Below, piece after piece: positions 24,870 to 33,281 of a stretch of 43,903 nt of DNA. The position numbers and the translations under genes are program-made. The stretch covers positions 1 to 43,903 of the forward strand of contig JAFURF010000022.1 of assembly GCA_017471965.1 (NCBI GenBank). Reading direction: 5' to 3'. Under the pieces are notes generated by a model. That model searched no databases. It worked only from the letters and a program-made list of their open reading frames with translations, and was not told the DNA's origin. This DNA is from Bacteroidales bacterium. GTDB lineage: Bacteria; Bacteroidota; Bacteroidia; Bacteroidales; UBA932. Every line of letters begins with the position of its first letter. The stretch's first letter is position 1.

Positions 24870-25537
24870 TATTTGATCTGAGCAATACAGCAGAATTTCC
24901 GGATCCACGATACGGACATCCGAGCGGTTTCTATGCAGTAGGAGGTGAAATATCCCCTGAAAGACTGGCCAAGGCATATCCCCTCGGCATTTTCCCTTAT
25001 TATGCCTACAAGACGGAAAGGATAATATGGTGGGCTCCTCAGAGACGTTTTGTCATCAAGCCTGACCACATACACATTTCCCACTCGATGCGCAACCTGA
25101 TGAACAGGAAAAAGTACAGATGCACCATCAATCGGGATTTCGCCGGAGTACTTGCAGGCTGTGCATGCATTGACGGAAGAATTGAAGAGGACAATGCCTG
25201 GCTCGGCCCGGAACTGATAGATACATGGATGCAGTTACATGACATGGGACTTGCCAAAAGCGTAGAGGTCTGGGAAAGTGATGACCTGGTCGGAGGGCTG
25301 TACGGATTCGTATCCGGAGGATGCTTCCTTGGAGACAGCATGTTCTCTGAAGCACCAAGCGCATCGAAACTTGCCCTCATCCATCTTGCCAGACACATGA
25401 AGGCTCAGGGAGGTCATTTCATAGACTGTCAACTCAAGACAAAACACCTGGAATCAATGGGTGCGGACTACATCTCATACGATGAATTCCTGAAATGCAC
25501 CTTGGACGGCAGAAAAATAGCCTGGGAAGAAATATAA
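24866..25537 (+). CDS. aat: Leucyl/phenylalanyl-tRNA-protein transferase
   Basis: Transfers Leu or Phe from aminoacyl-tRNA to N-terminal Arg/Lys (or Met in some cases) of proteins, creating primary N-degrons. The 223-residue protein shows the family signature GGEISPERLAKAYPLGIFPYY, WWAPQRRFVI, GGLYGFVSGGCFLGDSMFS and HFIDCQLKTKHLESMGA. It overlaps clpA by 4 nt, so transferase, adaptor and unfoldase of one pathway are translationally linked. It is the last gene of the operon and is followed by a strong hairpin. Confidence 0.95.
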   Translation: MIFDLSNTAEFPDPRYGHPSGFYAVGGEISPERLAKAYPLGIFPYYAYKTERIIWWAPQRRFVIKPDHIHISHSMRNLMNRKKYRCTINRDFAGVLAGCACIDGRIEEDNAWLGPELIDTWMQLHDMGLAKSVEVWESDDLVGGLYGFVSGGCFLGDSMFSEAPSASKLALIHLARHMKAQGGHFIDCQLKTKHLESMGADYISYDEFLKCTLDGRKIAWEEI

Positions 25538-25554
25538 GATATAAATATTTTATA

Positions 25555-25611
25555 TTTAAGGCCTAAAACAAATATGTTATCATGTATAACAAAAATGTTT
25601 TAGGCCTTAAA
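25555..25611. terminator. Bidirectional terminator between aat and the peroxidase gene
   Basis: A perfect 16-bp stem, TTTAAGGCCTAAAACA (25555-25570) with its complement at 25596-25611, and an inner GTTAT/ATAAC pairing. Being symmetrical with A/T-rich flanks, it can end both the aat transcript and the convergent peroxidase transcript, which stops at 25621. Confidence 0.8.
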
Positions 25612-25620
25612 CCTGTTATT

Positions 25621-27057
25621 TTACTCGTGATGATGGTCGTCATCATGAGCATGGATATGCTCTCTGGAATTGGATGTCGTCACACGCTCTCCCAGATATT
25701 CTCCTGTGAGAGTATTAAGGAATGATGTGATTGAATTCACCTCAGCATCGGTAAGTTCTACGCCACTCTGATATGTTCCCATATCACGTACGGCATCCTC
25801 CAGATGCTCTCTGGTACCGTCATGATAGTATGGCCATGTATGCTCGACATTGCGCAGTCCCGGCACCTTGAAGCGATGACGGTCACGTTCTATTTTCGTC
25901 TCCTTATATCTTCCATTATCTTCGACAGTAAGTTCAAGACCGCGGTCTGCGAAATAATGCTTACGGAGACCCATGAGTTCATATGACTGTCCGCCAAGAT
26001 TCGGTCCTACATGGCATGTAGCACAATCATACTTCTTGAAGGTCTCATATCCCTCCAGTTCTTCTGCTGTAATGGCAGAATCATCTCCACGAAGCCATTT
26101 GTCGAAACGGGAATCAGGTGTGACAAGAGTACGTTCGAATGCCTCAATTGCACATGTGATGTTCTCTTGCGTAAGACCGCCGCGCGAGCCGTATACCTTT
26201 TCAAACTTTTTCGCAAATTCCTTGTCGGCCTTGAGTTTTGCGACGATCTGGTCGAAAGACTCAGAAGCCATCTCGACCGGATTGAGAGGCGGACCTGCTG
26301 CCTGGTCGGCAAGAGTCACGGCGCGTCCGTCCCAGAACTGTACGAAATTATATACTGCATTATATACGGTAGGTGCATTGACACCTCCCAACTGATCGTC
26401 GACACCGTGTGAATACTGATGGTTGTCAACGCCGGCAGTCGAAAGATCATGACATGTAGCGCAGGATACTGTATTGTCCACTGAAAGACGAGTGTCGTGG
26501 AACAAGGCCTTTCCCAATTCTGCCTCAGGCGAAAGTTCAGTATCCTGAAGAGCGATGATAGGGCGGACAGGTTCTGCAGCGCGGTCTTCCGGAAGACCGT
26601 CGTTGTACATGGCAATCCTCTCGCTGCGAATCCAGTCAAGAACAATCTCACGTTTCGCCTTGGTCAGAGAACTGCCCCAATGCACAAGGTAGTACTTAGG
26701 CATCGGCATACGGTCATCAAGTACGACCTTCTCGATCTTGGCAAGATCTACAGGACTGAAACTTCCGTCAACCTTCAAGGCCTCCATGAACGCAGTCATG
26801 TCATAGGCTCGATATCCGGAATCAATGTCCTTCATCACTATCTTTCCTGCCACAGGAAGTCCGGCATAGAAAGGCAGTTTTGGGTCCGCAGAATGACAAC
26901 TGAGGCAACCGCCGTCCTCAAATATCCTGTAGACCTGCTCATATTGAGGCAGATCTGCAGACGGAACACGGTTGACGGCCCTGTAGACCACTACGGCAGC
27001 GACCGCCGCTACCAGCAGGGCCACTGCAAATAATTTAACCAGTCGTTTCATAAGCAT
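25621..27057 (-). CDS. Three-heme cytochrome c peroxidase with His-rich tail
   Basis: Periplasmic peroxidase reducing H2O2 with electrons from the quinol pool. The 478-residue protein has an N-terminal signal anchor (about 8-26), then a heme-binding domain with CLSCH (51-55), and a MauG/CcpA-type diheme core with CATCH at 199-203 and 345-349. The extra N-terminal heme (Haem_bd-like domain) replaces an external cytochrome donor, as in other Bacteroidota and Campylobacterota triheme peroxidases. Residues at the end form HIHAHDDDHHHE, a possible metal-binding tail. The heme-attachment genes ccsA and resB are directly upstream in the same operon, 12 nt from ccsA. An alternative start is the ATG at 27051. 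Confidence 0.92.
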   Translation of the reverse strand: MLMKRLVKLFAVALLVAAVAAVVVYRAVNRVPSADLPQYEQVYRIFEDGGCLSCHSADPKLPFYAGLPVAGKIVMKDIDSGYRAYDMTAFMEALKVDGSFSPVDLAKIEKVVLDDRMPMPKYYLVHWGSSLTKAKREIVLDWIRSERIAMYNDGLPEDRAAEPVRPIIALQDTELSPEAELGKALFHDTRLSVDNTVSCATCHDLSTAGVDNHQYSHGVDDQLGGVNAPTVYNAVYNFVQFWDGRAVTLADQAAGPPLNPVEMASESFDQIVAKLKADKEFAKKFEKVYGSRGGLTQENITCAIEAFERTLVTPDSRFDKWLRGDDSAITAEELEGYETFKKYDCATCHVGPNLGGQSYELMGLRKHYFADRGLELTVEDNGRYKETKIERDRHRFKVPGLRNVEHTWPYYHDGTREHLEDAVRDMGTYQSGVELTDAEVNSITSFLNTLTGEYLGERVTTSNSREHIHAHDDDHHHE

Positions 27058-27069
27058 TATGTCTTATAG

Positions 27070-27843
27070 TCAATATACATGTACACTGTCCTGTGCGGCA
27101 GGAAGATAGTTCACTCCCCACCAGCACATCTGCAGGCAGCAGAACGAGAAGATCAGAAGCAGGCATAGGAGTTTCCTCGAAGTCTTTCCGATGAGCCGCA
27201 GATGAATATATGCAAGATAACACAGCCACGTCACAAGAGCCCAGGTCTCCTTAGGGTCCCAGTTCCAGAACTGTCCCCATGCGTCCTTCGCCCATAATGA
27301 GCCCGACAGCATTCCGAAAGTCAGGAATGCCGTACCTATATATACCAAGGTATCAGCCACAGGCATCATATCCTTTTCCGGCTTCAACAATCCTGCTACT
27401 GCTACCAGGAAGGCTGCACCGAGGAAGGAATATGAAAACATATAGACGATCACATGCGGGATGAACCACGGACTCTGCAGAGCGGGCACAAGGGTCTGGT
27501 CATGGATCTCAGGTTTGAGGATGTTTATCACAATGAATACCGTCGCCAGCACCGTGGAGAACGGCAGGATCCACCTGTACTTCCATCTGACATATGTAAA
27601 GAGTCCTGCGACAAGCGCAAAGAACGAGTACCACAGGCGGGTCTCCCCCATCGTCCTCAAAGGAGGCCTGTCCAAGCCGACCCAAAGTCCGATGATAAAT
27701 GCAGCCATCACAACAATTGCTGACATTGTAAGGACAATGGATGGAATCCTCCATTTAGATACTGCAGCACCAGCCGCTGCCAATATGACAGCGGAAACAC
27801 CGAACCATATGAAAATATCCCACGTAAACATATCAGTCATCAT
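27070..27843 (-). CDS. ccsA: CcsA/ResC cytochrome c biogenesis protein
   Basis: Integral membrane component of the System II heme-delivery machine. About 257 residues with roughly eight predicted helices and the heme-handling tryptophan-rich segment WGQFWNWDPKETWALVTW, plus external histidines (e.g. HVIVYMFSY). The frame opens at 27870, but the ATGs at 27843/27840 are more likely because they overlap the resB stop (TGA at 27835-27833), giving translational coupling. Together with ResB it should attach heme to the three CxxCH sites of the downstream peroxidase. Confidence 0.88.
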   Translation of the reverse strand: MMTDMFTWDIFIWFGVSAVILAAAGAAVSKWRIPSIVLTMSAIVVMAAFIIGLWVGLDRPPLRTMGETRLWYSFFALVAGLFTYVRWKYRWILPFSTVLATVFIVINILKPEIHDQTLVPALQSPWFIPHVIVYMFSYSFLGAAFLVAVAGLLKPEKDMMPVADTLVYIGTAFLTFGMLSGSLWAKDAWGQFWNWDPKETWALVTWLCYLAYIHLRLIGKTSRKLLCLLLIFSFCCLQMCWWGVNYLPAAQDSVHVY

Positions 27844-28552
27844 TAACGGTCTGTGCCCGACGCGGACCATTTATAAAAAGGAGAACCGCACCAAGTATCA
27901 TCATGACAATTCCTGACACCACCCCGAATTTCCACGGATCCTTCACGATCTGAATAATGCAGTACCGGGAATCTGCTCCCGCCACAACATCATAACCGGT
28001 AAGATATATGTCTTCTCCGAACCTTCTGGAATACGGATGATTGACCTTCAGAGTCACTTCACGCCCGTCGATATACATAAGGGCGCGGAACTCGGACGGA
28101 GAGCCGTTCTCGTATGCATCCAACTGAAAATCAACAAGCCTGATATCATCGCGTTCATAGACCTCGTTATCTTCAAATACTCTCAGAGTCACTTCACTCC
28201 TGTCTGGAGCCCCCACATAGCCGGCAATTAGAGTCAGCAGAAGGCCGGCATGAAGAAGCATGAACCGCCATCGTCCGTATCCGCGCAATATCACATAGGC
28301 AAGAACTGTCATGAAATACGTCATGACGATCAGGAAAAGCCATGAACGCACCAGTTCACGCATTCCGGTCAGACCTATGAACAGTGCAAATGCCAGCAGC
28401 AGAAATATGGCCAGAAAAGTCGCCTTGGGCGAGAGCATGAACATCACGAAAGCGGAGTTCCTATGTTTCCTCCACGACCAGACAACCCCTGTCAGGGCCA
28501 ATGCCGTCAGGAGTACATTCAGAGGGAAGGCAAAGAAATCCAAAGGTACCAT
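27833..28552 (-). CDS. ResB-like cytochrome c biogenesis protein
   Basis: A 239-residue membrane protein with about three helices in the first 115 residues, a soluble periplasmic domain (about 120-205: VTLRVFEDNEVY, LKVNHPYSRRFGEDIYLTGYD) and a last helix (FGVVSGIVMMILGAVLLFING). This is the short Bacteroidota form of ResB/Ccs1, the apocytochrome chaperone of System II. It overlaps ccsA and begins 3 nt after the GNAT gene stop. Shorter than Gram-positive ResB (more than 400 residues), which is normal in this phylum. Confidence 0.82.
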   Translation of the reverse strand: MVPLDFFAFPLNVLLTALALTGVVWSWRKHRNSAFVMFMLSPKATFLAIFLLLAFALFIGLTGMRELVRSWLFLIVMTYFMTVLAYVILRGYGRWRFMLLHAGLLLTLIAGYVGAPDRSEVTLRVFEDNEVYERDDIRLVDFQLDAYENGSPSEFRALMYIDGREVTLKVNHPYSRRFGEDIYLTGYDVVAGADSRYCIIQIVKDPWKFGVVSGIVMMILGAVLLFINGPRRAQTVNDD

Positions 28553-28555
28553 CTC

Positions 28556-29077
28556 TTACTTCAACTTATATATTTCCGAGACCTTTACGAAGCCTCTGCG
28601 CATGAAATATTCATGGGCGGAATGATTTGCAAGGCCTGATTCAAGATAGATGTCCCGGATTCCCTTGTTACGGAACCATTCGAGGACACTGTTCAGCAGA
28701 GCGGTACCGACTCCCCCGGTCCTTGAGGACTCCTTCACCAGCACGTCACAGACCATTCCGAAGGGTTCGGCTCCGTCTTCCATGATCTCACCCACACAGA
28801 ATCCGATTATCTCTCCGTCTACAGACACGGCCTTGTTAACGACTGCACCTTCAGGATCGGTCATGTTGCCATGGATGTATTTCATCCAGTAATGCCGGGC
28901 CTGTGGAGAAACTCCTGTAACGAATTTTCCGTCAACAAACTTCCCTTCACCGACCCCCATCTGGATTTCACCATGGGAAATGTATTCTGTATGTGTCGAT
29001 ATATGATTCAGAAAGATGTCACACATAGCGTGTTCGTCTTCAACCAGGGCAGGCACAACGGTAAATCCTTTCATCAT
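28556..29077 (-). CDS. GNAT-family N-acetyltransferase
   Basis: A 173-residue acetyltransferase of the GNAT fold. The acetyl-CoA loop is SSRTGGVGTALLNSVLEWF (R-x-x-G-x-G/A form), preceded by strand MVCDVLVKE and followed by IYLESGLANHSAHEYFMRRGF, the typical C-terminal motif B. The substrate is unknown. It overlaps the preceding 605-residue gene by 4 nt (ATGA) and precedes resB by 3 nt, so it is embedded in the cytochrome operon although no biochemical link is evident. Confidence 0.85.
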   Translation of the reverse strand: MMKGFTVVPALVEDEHAMCDIFLNHISTHTEYISHGEIQMGVGEGKFVDGKFVTGVSPQARHYWMKYIHGNMTDPEGAVVNKAVSVDGEIIGFCVGEIMEDGAEPFGMVCDVLVKESSRTGGVGTALLNSVLEWFRNKGIRDIYLESGLANHSAHEYFMRRGFVKVSEIYKLK

Positions 29078-30891
29078 CTGTTCTTTTTAATGAATTTCAC
29101 TATGACTTTCTTTGCGGCATTGAATGAAACCAGCAGCAATGCATATATGGTGACTGCAGCAACAACGGCCACAAGCCATGCAGAAAGCCCTTTCGAAGGA
29201 ATGCCGAAGTAAGCAAGGAACGGCATGCCGGCATCCTGGAAAAGGAGTTCAAATGTGGAGGCAACTGACACGATTGCAAGAACGACATTCAGGAAGAAGT
29301 CGGACTTCATTGCCTTGTAGTCGCTCAGATTGCGCAGGCTGTTGTCCACCATTTCCACTGTTTCCTTGAAATTTGTCATATCCCTGTCCAGTCCCAGACG
29401 TTCTGTGGTACGCTCGAACATCACAACATGGGACGCGAATTTAGAATACTTGACCACATCGAGCTGTAGGACCATACGGGAAAGTCTCATGCTCAGTTTA
29501 GCATTCTTTCCTATCAGTTCTTCAGACGAATCATCATCTGCATCAAGAGTAACAGAGACCATCTGGTCCTTTGCCAGACCGATCCTGTACTTCTTTGCCA
29601 GCACCATCTGCAGGATCAGGAGATATTCCGGCCATGAAACGTGATATTTGGCCCTTTCCTTGAGGTGTTCCTCCCAATCGACACCATCACTTTCACTTCC
29701 TCTTCGTCCATATGTGCCGATGACAACAGACATATTGCTTCCGGCCAGCACCAGGTCATCCGTATCAATTGCGATATTGCGTCCGCAGACATCATCATAT
29801 GCTTCAGAATCCCTGTACGGCCACTCACCCGGATAAAGAGTCATCAGACCGATGAGTTCAGGTTTATGAAAGTCTCTGATATGATTCACGACCTCGGCCT
29901 CAGACAGTCCTTCGCCGTCTTCTGTCTTCCTGAACATGTCATCTCCATCAGGTACAGGATGCTTTACGTTCTCCCATATGTCCACCATTGCATAATGAAG
30001 GTCGTTACGCACCTCATGTATGCCATTCTTCAACCTGCGCGCCATATACTCCTTCTGCTCATCCCTGTCAACATCAGCAGGGAAGGCGGTGCAATAGCGG
30101 TATACGAAGTTCTTGTATATGGTGCATATCCTGTCGAAAGTACGTCCTTTCCCATTCAGGACAATGGATTCCCTCGGGACATCAAGAGGGTTGCCTACGT
30201 CGTCAAACCACAAACCGTCCACACGCATCTTCGTTTCAAGATTGATATCCGTCTGAGACGGTCCAGTCACATCATGCTCCTTGCTCCAGTACTCTGCTGC
30301 AAGAAAGGTAGACAGAAGAGATATGATATCATCCGTACAGGCATCCTTATGTTCACCGGTCAAAGGATCAATGACGTCAGCGGCATTCCCGTCGAAGAAA
30401 AATCTGTAAGTCATCGAGACCGTATGTCCGAAGAAAAGGGACATTTCCACACTCACATGGCCGGACAGGATTGTTTCAGGCTCCTCATCGCCATCAGGAG
30501 ATATCGGCAGGCTGAAATCAAAGCCGCGCAGAGCGAAACGGTACACGCTGTCCTGCGGAAAGATAGTGACAGGGACAGAAGACGGATTGACCTTATCCGA
30601 CCTTTCTCCAAGATGGTAATAGCCGTTTCTGGCTAACGTCTTGGTCATTTGTCCGAGAGGCCGCGATCTGGTATTCTGGACAAAGATCTGATGCTCTATG
30701 TCACGACGTCTGTAGATCATGGGAAGCCCTGCTTCCGATGCTCTTTTGTTGTCCGGGTTGTCCACATATCTGTCCTCTACGCAGAACTGAAGACTATGGT
30801 GGATGGAGAAAGTCTGTATGAACACAGCAGAAAAGCCACCATAGGTCAAGCCGTGTCCATCACGCGAACAGCAGTAGTTGTATCGTTCCAT
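29074..30891 (-). CDS. Unrecognised protein with CorA-like topology, 605 aa
   Basis: I do not recognise this family. The chain has a ~525-residue soluble part without signal peptide, including a probable helical stalk (LSMRLSRMVLQLDVVKYSKF ... MTNFKETVEMVDNSLRNLSDYKAM, about 465-528), then two membrane helices at about 532-551 and 570-591, and a short basic tail KKNR. Large cytosolic domain, long helix and two C-terminal helices is the architecture of CorA/ZntB-type channels, but no GMN-type signature is seen between the helices (the loop reads PFLAYFGIPSKG). Vicinal cysteines occur at CC (7-8). It heads the GNAT-ResB-CcsA-peroxidase operon. A sensor, channel or signalling role is possible; none is shown. 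Confidence 0.75.
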   Translation of the reverse strand: MERYNYCCSRDGHGLTYGGFSAVFIQTFSIHHSLQFCVEDRYVDNPDNKRASEAGLPMIYRRRDIEHQIFVQNTRSRPLGQMTKTLARNGYYHLGERSDKVNPSSVPVTIFPQDSVYRFALRGFDFSLPISPDGDEEPETILSGHVSVEMSLFFGHTVSMTYRFFFDGNAADVIDPLTGEHKDACTDDIISLLSTFLAAEYWSKEHDVTGPSQTDINLETKMRVDGLWFDDVGNPLDVPRESIVLNGKGRTFDRICTIYKNFVYRYCTAFPADVDRDEQKEYMARRLKNGIHEVRNDLHYAMVDIWENVKHPVPDGDDMFRKTEDGEGLSEAEVVNHIRDFHKPELIGLMTLYPGEWPYRDSEAYDDVCGRNIAIDTDDLVLAGSNMSVVIGTYGRRGSESDGVDWEEHLKERAKYHVSWPEYLLILQMVLAKKYRIGLAKDQMVSVTLDADDDSSEELIGKNAKLSMRLSRMVLQLDVVKYSKFASHVVMFERTTERLGLDRDMTNFKETVEMVDNSLRNLSDYKAMKSDFFLNVVLAIVSVASTFELLFQDAGMPFLAYFGIPSKGLSAWLVAVVAAVTIYALLLVSFNAAKKVIVKFIKKNR

Positions 30892-30917
30892 GTTGAATGG
30901 TTATTTAATAGGTTATG

Positions 30918-30925
30918 CAAATTTA
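30918..30925 (-). promoter_or_regulatory. -7 box for the cytochrome operon
   Basis: TAAATTTG at 30925-30918 on the minus strand, 27 nt before the 605-codon gene. The -33 is poor. It lies back-to-back with the plus-strand box at 30937. Confidence 0.45.
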
Positions 30926-30936
30926 ACAAATTTTAG

Positions 30937-30944
30937 TAACTTTG
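30937..30944 (+). promoter_or_regulatory. -7 box for the BASS transporter operon
   Basis: TAACTTTG at 30937-30944 is an exact match, without a clear -33. It makes the in-frame ATG at 30942 impossible and supports the start at 30975. Confidence 0.5.
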
Positions 30945-30974
30945 TCATTTATTACGACTAAAACCTATTTATTT

Positions 30975-31940
30975 ATGAGTCCAGAAGTCATTGCACACCT
31001 TGACGCGATCAAGGTCAACATGAACGAGGCCGGAATGAATGCCATCAACATAGTACTTGCATTCGTGATGTTCGGTGTTGCGCTCGGCATAAAGCCCAAG
31101 ACATTTGTTGACATCTTCAAGAAACCCCAGTCGGTATTTCTGGGAATCCTCTGTCAGATGATCCTTCTGCCTGGGCTGACCTTCATACTTACCATCACAT
31201 TCAAGAACTGGATATCCCCTATGATCGCCCTTGGAATGATCCTGGTGGCATCCTGCCCGGGAGGAAACATATCGAATTTCATCACCTCGCTGTCAAGAGG
31301 CAATACGGAACTTTCAGTGTCACTGACAGCCATCAACACTGCCCTATGCATATTCACCACCCCTCTCAACTTCTCGTTCTGGGGCGGTCTGTATCTCAAT
31401 TTCGCAGAAAAGAGGATGCTCCTTCCTGAACTGGAGATTCCTTTCTGGGAGATATTCAAGACTATTGTCATCCTTCTTGGAATTCCTCTTGTACTGGGAA
31501 TACTCTGCTCACAGTATCTTCCGAAGGTGGCACAGAAACTGAAGAAGCCGATGCAGTATCTTTCTGTGGCATTCTTCATCCTGATGGTAGTGCTCACATT
31601 CGGCAACAACATCGATGCATTCATGAAATGCATCAAGTACATCTTCCTCATAGTCCTCGTCCACAACCTTCTTGCCCTCGGCATCGGCTTCGGCACAGGT
31701 ACCTTATTCAAGGTTCCTTATAAGGACAGACGCACCCTTACTATAGAAACAGGTATCCAGAATTCAGGACTCGGCCTTGTACTCCTGTTCAACCCGGCCA
31801 TATTTGACCCGGCCATATGGTCGAACAACGGAGGAATGGTAGTCATCACCGCCTGGTGGGGCGTATGGCATATCATCTCAGGCCTTACACTTGCATATAC
31901 CTGGAGGATAAGAGGCAGAAAGGAAACCGGAGAAGAATAA
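30975..31940 (+). CDS. BASS-family (bile acid:Na+ symporter-like) transporter
   Basis: A 321-residue membrane protein with nine or ten predicted helices. It has the BASS crossover motifs SCPGGNISNFITSLSRGNTELSV (about 92-114) and ETGIQNSGLGL (about 262-272), which bind sodium in known structures. Family members move bile acids, pantoate, pyruvate or other organic anions; the substrate here is unknown. The start at 30975 is chosen because the promoter box covers the earlier ATG. The acyltransferase gene follows after 4 nt. Confidence 0.9.
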   Translation: MSPEVIAHLDAIKVNMNEAGMNAINIVLAFVMFGVALGIKPKTFVDIFKKPQSVFLGILCQMILLPGLTFILTITFKNWISPMIALGMILVASCPGGNISNFITSLSRGNTELSVSLTAINTALCIFTTPLNFSFWGGLYLNFAEKRMLLPELEIPFWEIFKTIVILLGIPLVLGILCSQYLPKVAQKLKKPMQYLSVAFFILMVVLTFGNNIDAFMKCIKYIFLIVLVHNLLALGIGFGTGTLFKVPYKDRRTLTIETGIQNSGLGLVLLFNPAIFDPAIWSNNGGMVVITAWWGVWHIISGLTLAYTWRIRGRKETGEE

Positions 31941-31944
31941 TACA

Positions 31945-33264
31945 ATGGGAAGAGACAAGATATATGAAAAGGATTTCGGCTATGACTGCCTCAAACCGGT
32001 AGTCGACTGGAATCTGAGGCACAGTTACCGCAGATATGAGGTGACCGGCTCCGAAAATGTTCCTACTGACGGTGCTCTCATATTCGCTCCGAACCACACC
32101 AACACCCTGATGGACGCACTGGTGATGTTAAGGGCAAACAAAGGCACTACAGTATTCGGAGCACGTGCAGACCTGTTCAACAACCCTTTTATAGGCAAGA
32201 TAATGACCTTTGTCCGCATCCTGCCTATGGTCCGTCAGAGAGACGGCCTTCGCAATGTGCTGAAGAACCATGAAACTCAGGAGACCATCGTGGAGACTCT
32301 GGAAAACGGAGTCGGATTCTGCATCTTCCCGGAAGGCAGGCACAGACCGGAAAAGTCACTGCTCCCTTTAGGGAAAGGTGTTTTCCGTGCCGCACTTGCC
32401 GCTAATGAAAAGTTCGGAGAGAAAATGCCGGTATATATCGTACCGGTGGGGATCGAATACGGAGACTTCTTCAGATACCGCAGCACAGCACTTGTCACAT
32501 ACGGCAAGGCTATCAATGTCACCGAATTCGTCCGCAATGACGCTTCAGAAAACGAAGCACAGACCATCGACCGTCTTCGCAAGGAACTGACAGCCAGGAT
32601 ATCGGAACTGTTTTCATATATCCCTGACGGTGAGAACCTCAAGGAAAAATGGGTGCTGACCAAGATGCTCTCCACCGCATCAGGAAAGAAGCAGTACGGC
32701 GACTTCGGGACCAGCCTGCAGAAAGGGATGCACGACAACCGCGAGATCATCGCAGGCATCGAAGAGAAATGCGCTTCCCGTCCTGAAGAGATGAAGGACC
32801 TGCTTGATGATGTGGCGAAATTCGAGAAGTACAGACGCAAGGACGGCATATCGATATATTCATTCCGTAAGGGTAACACTGTACTGAACAATGTAGGGAA
32901 TGGATTTGCAGCACTTGTAGGGCTTCCATACTTCATTTTCAGTTCCATCGCGAGTCTGCCTTTGTGGATGATATATTTCATTCTGCAGAAGAACATCAAG
33001 GACAGGGCTTTCCACAACACCATGGGATTCGGAGTCAAACTGGCCGGAGGCATCATCTTCTCCATCGTCTACATGATTCTTGCTTTCTGCCTGGCGCCAT
33101 GGTGGATTGCACTGCCGGTATTCCTCCTTACCATTCCGGCATTCAGTTATTTCTTCGACTATATCGAAGGATGCCGCAGATGGTTCTCAGACATAAAAGT
33201 GCATAAATGCAAGAAACTGAGGAAATCCTTCAAGAACATCACGAAACAGTACTTCAACCTATAA
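31945..33264 (+). CDS. PlsC-like phospholipid acyltransferase
   Basis: A 439-residue membrane-associated acyltransferase. Catalytic block I is FAPNHTNTLMDALV, where the His and Asp are separated by five residues, as in the glycerol-phosphate acyltransferases of Bacteroidota and yeast Gpt2-like enzymes. Block III is FCIFPEGRHRPEKSLLPLGKG. The N-terminal ~230 residues hold the enzyme; residues ~330-410 contain two or three membrane helices. Probably makes lyso-phosphatidic or phosphatidic acid or acylates a related lipid. It lies between a BASS transporter and an Omp85-type barrel, with 4 nt and 17 nt gaps. Confidence 0.85.
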   Translation: MGRDKIYEKDFGYDCLKPVVDWNLRHSYRRYEVTGSENVPTDGALIFAPNHTNTLMDALVMLRANKGTTVFGARADLFNNPFIGKIMTFVRILPMVRQRDGLRNVLKNHETQETIVETLENGVGFCIFPEGRHRPEKSLLPLGKGVFRAALAANEKFGEKMPVYIVPVGIEYGDFFRYRSTALVTYGKAINVTEFVRNDASENEAQTIDRLRKELTARISELFSYIPDGENLKEKWVLTKMLSTASGKKQYGDFGTSLQKGMHDNREIIAGIEEKCASRPEEMKDLLDDVAKFEKYRRKDGISIYSFRKGNTVLNNVGNGFAALVGLPYFIFSSIASLPLWMIYFILQKNIKDRAFHNTMGFGVKLAGGIIFSIVYMILAFCLAPWWIALPVFLLTIPAFSYFFDYIEGCRRWFSDIKVHKCKKLRKSFKNITKQYFNL

Positions 33265-33281
33265 ACCTAAAAATCAATGAT

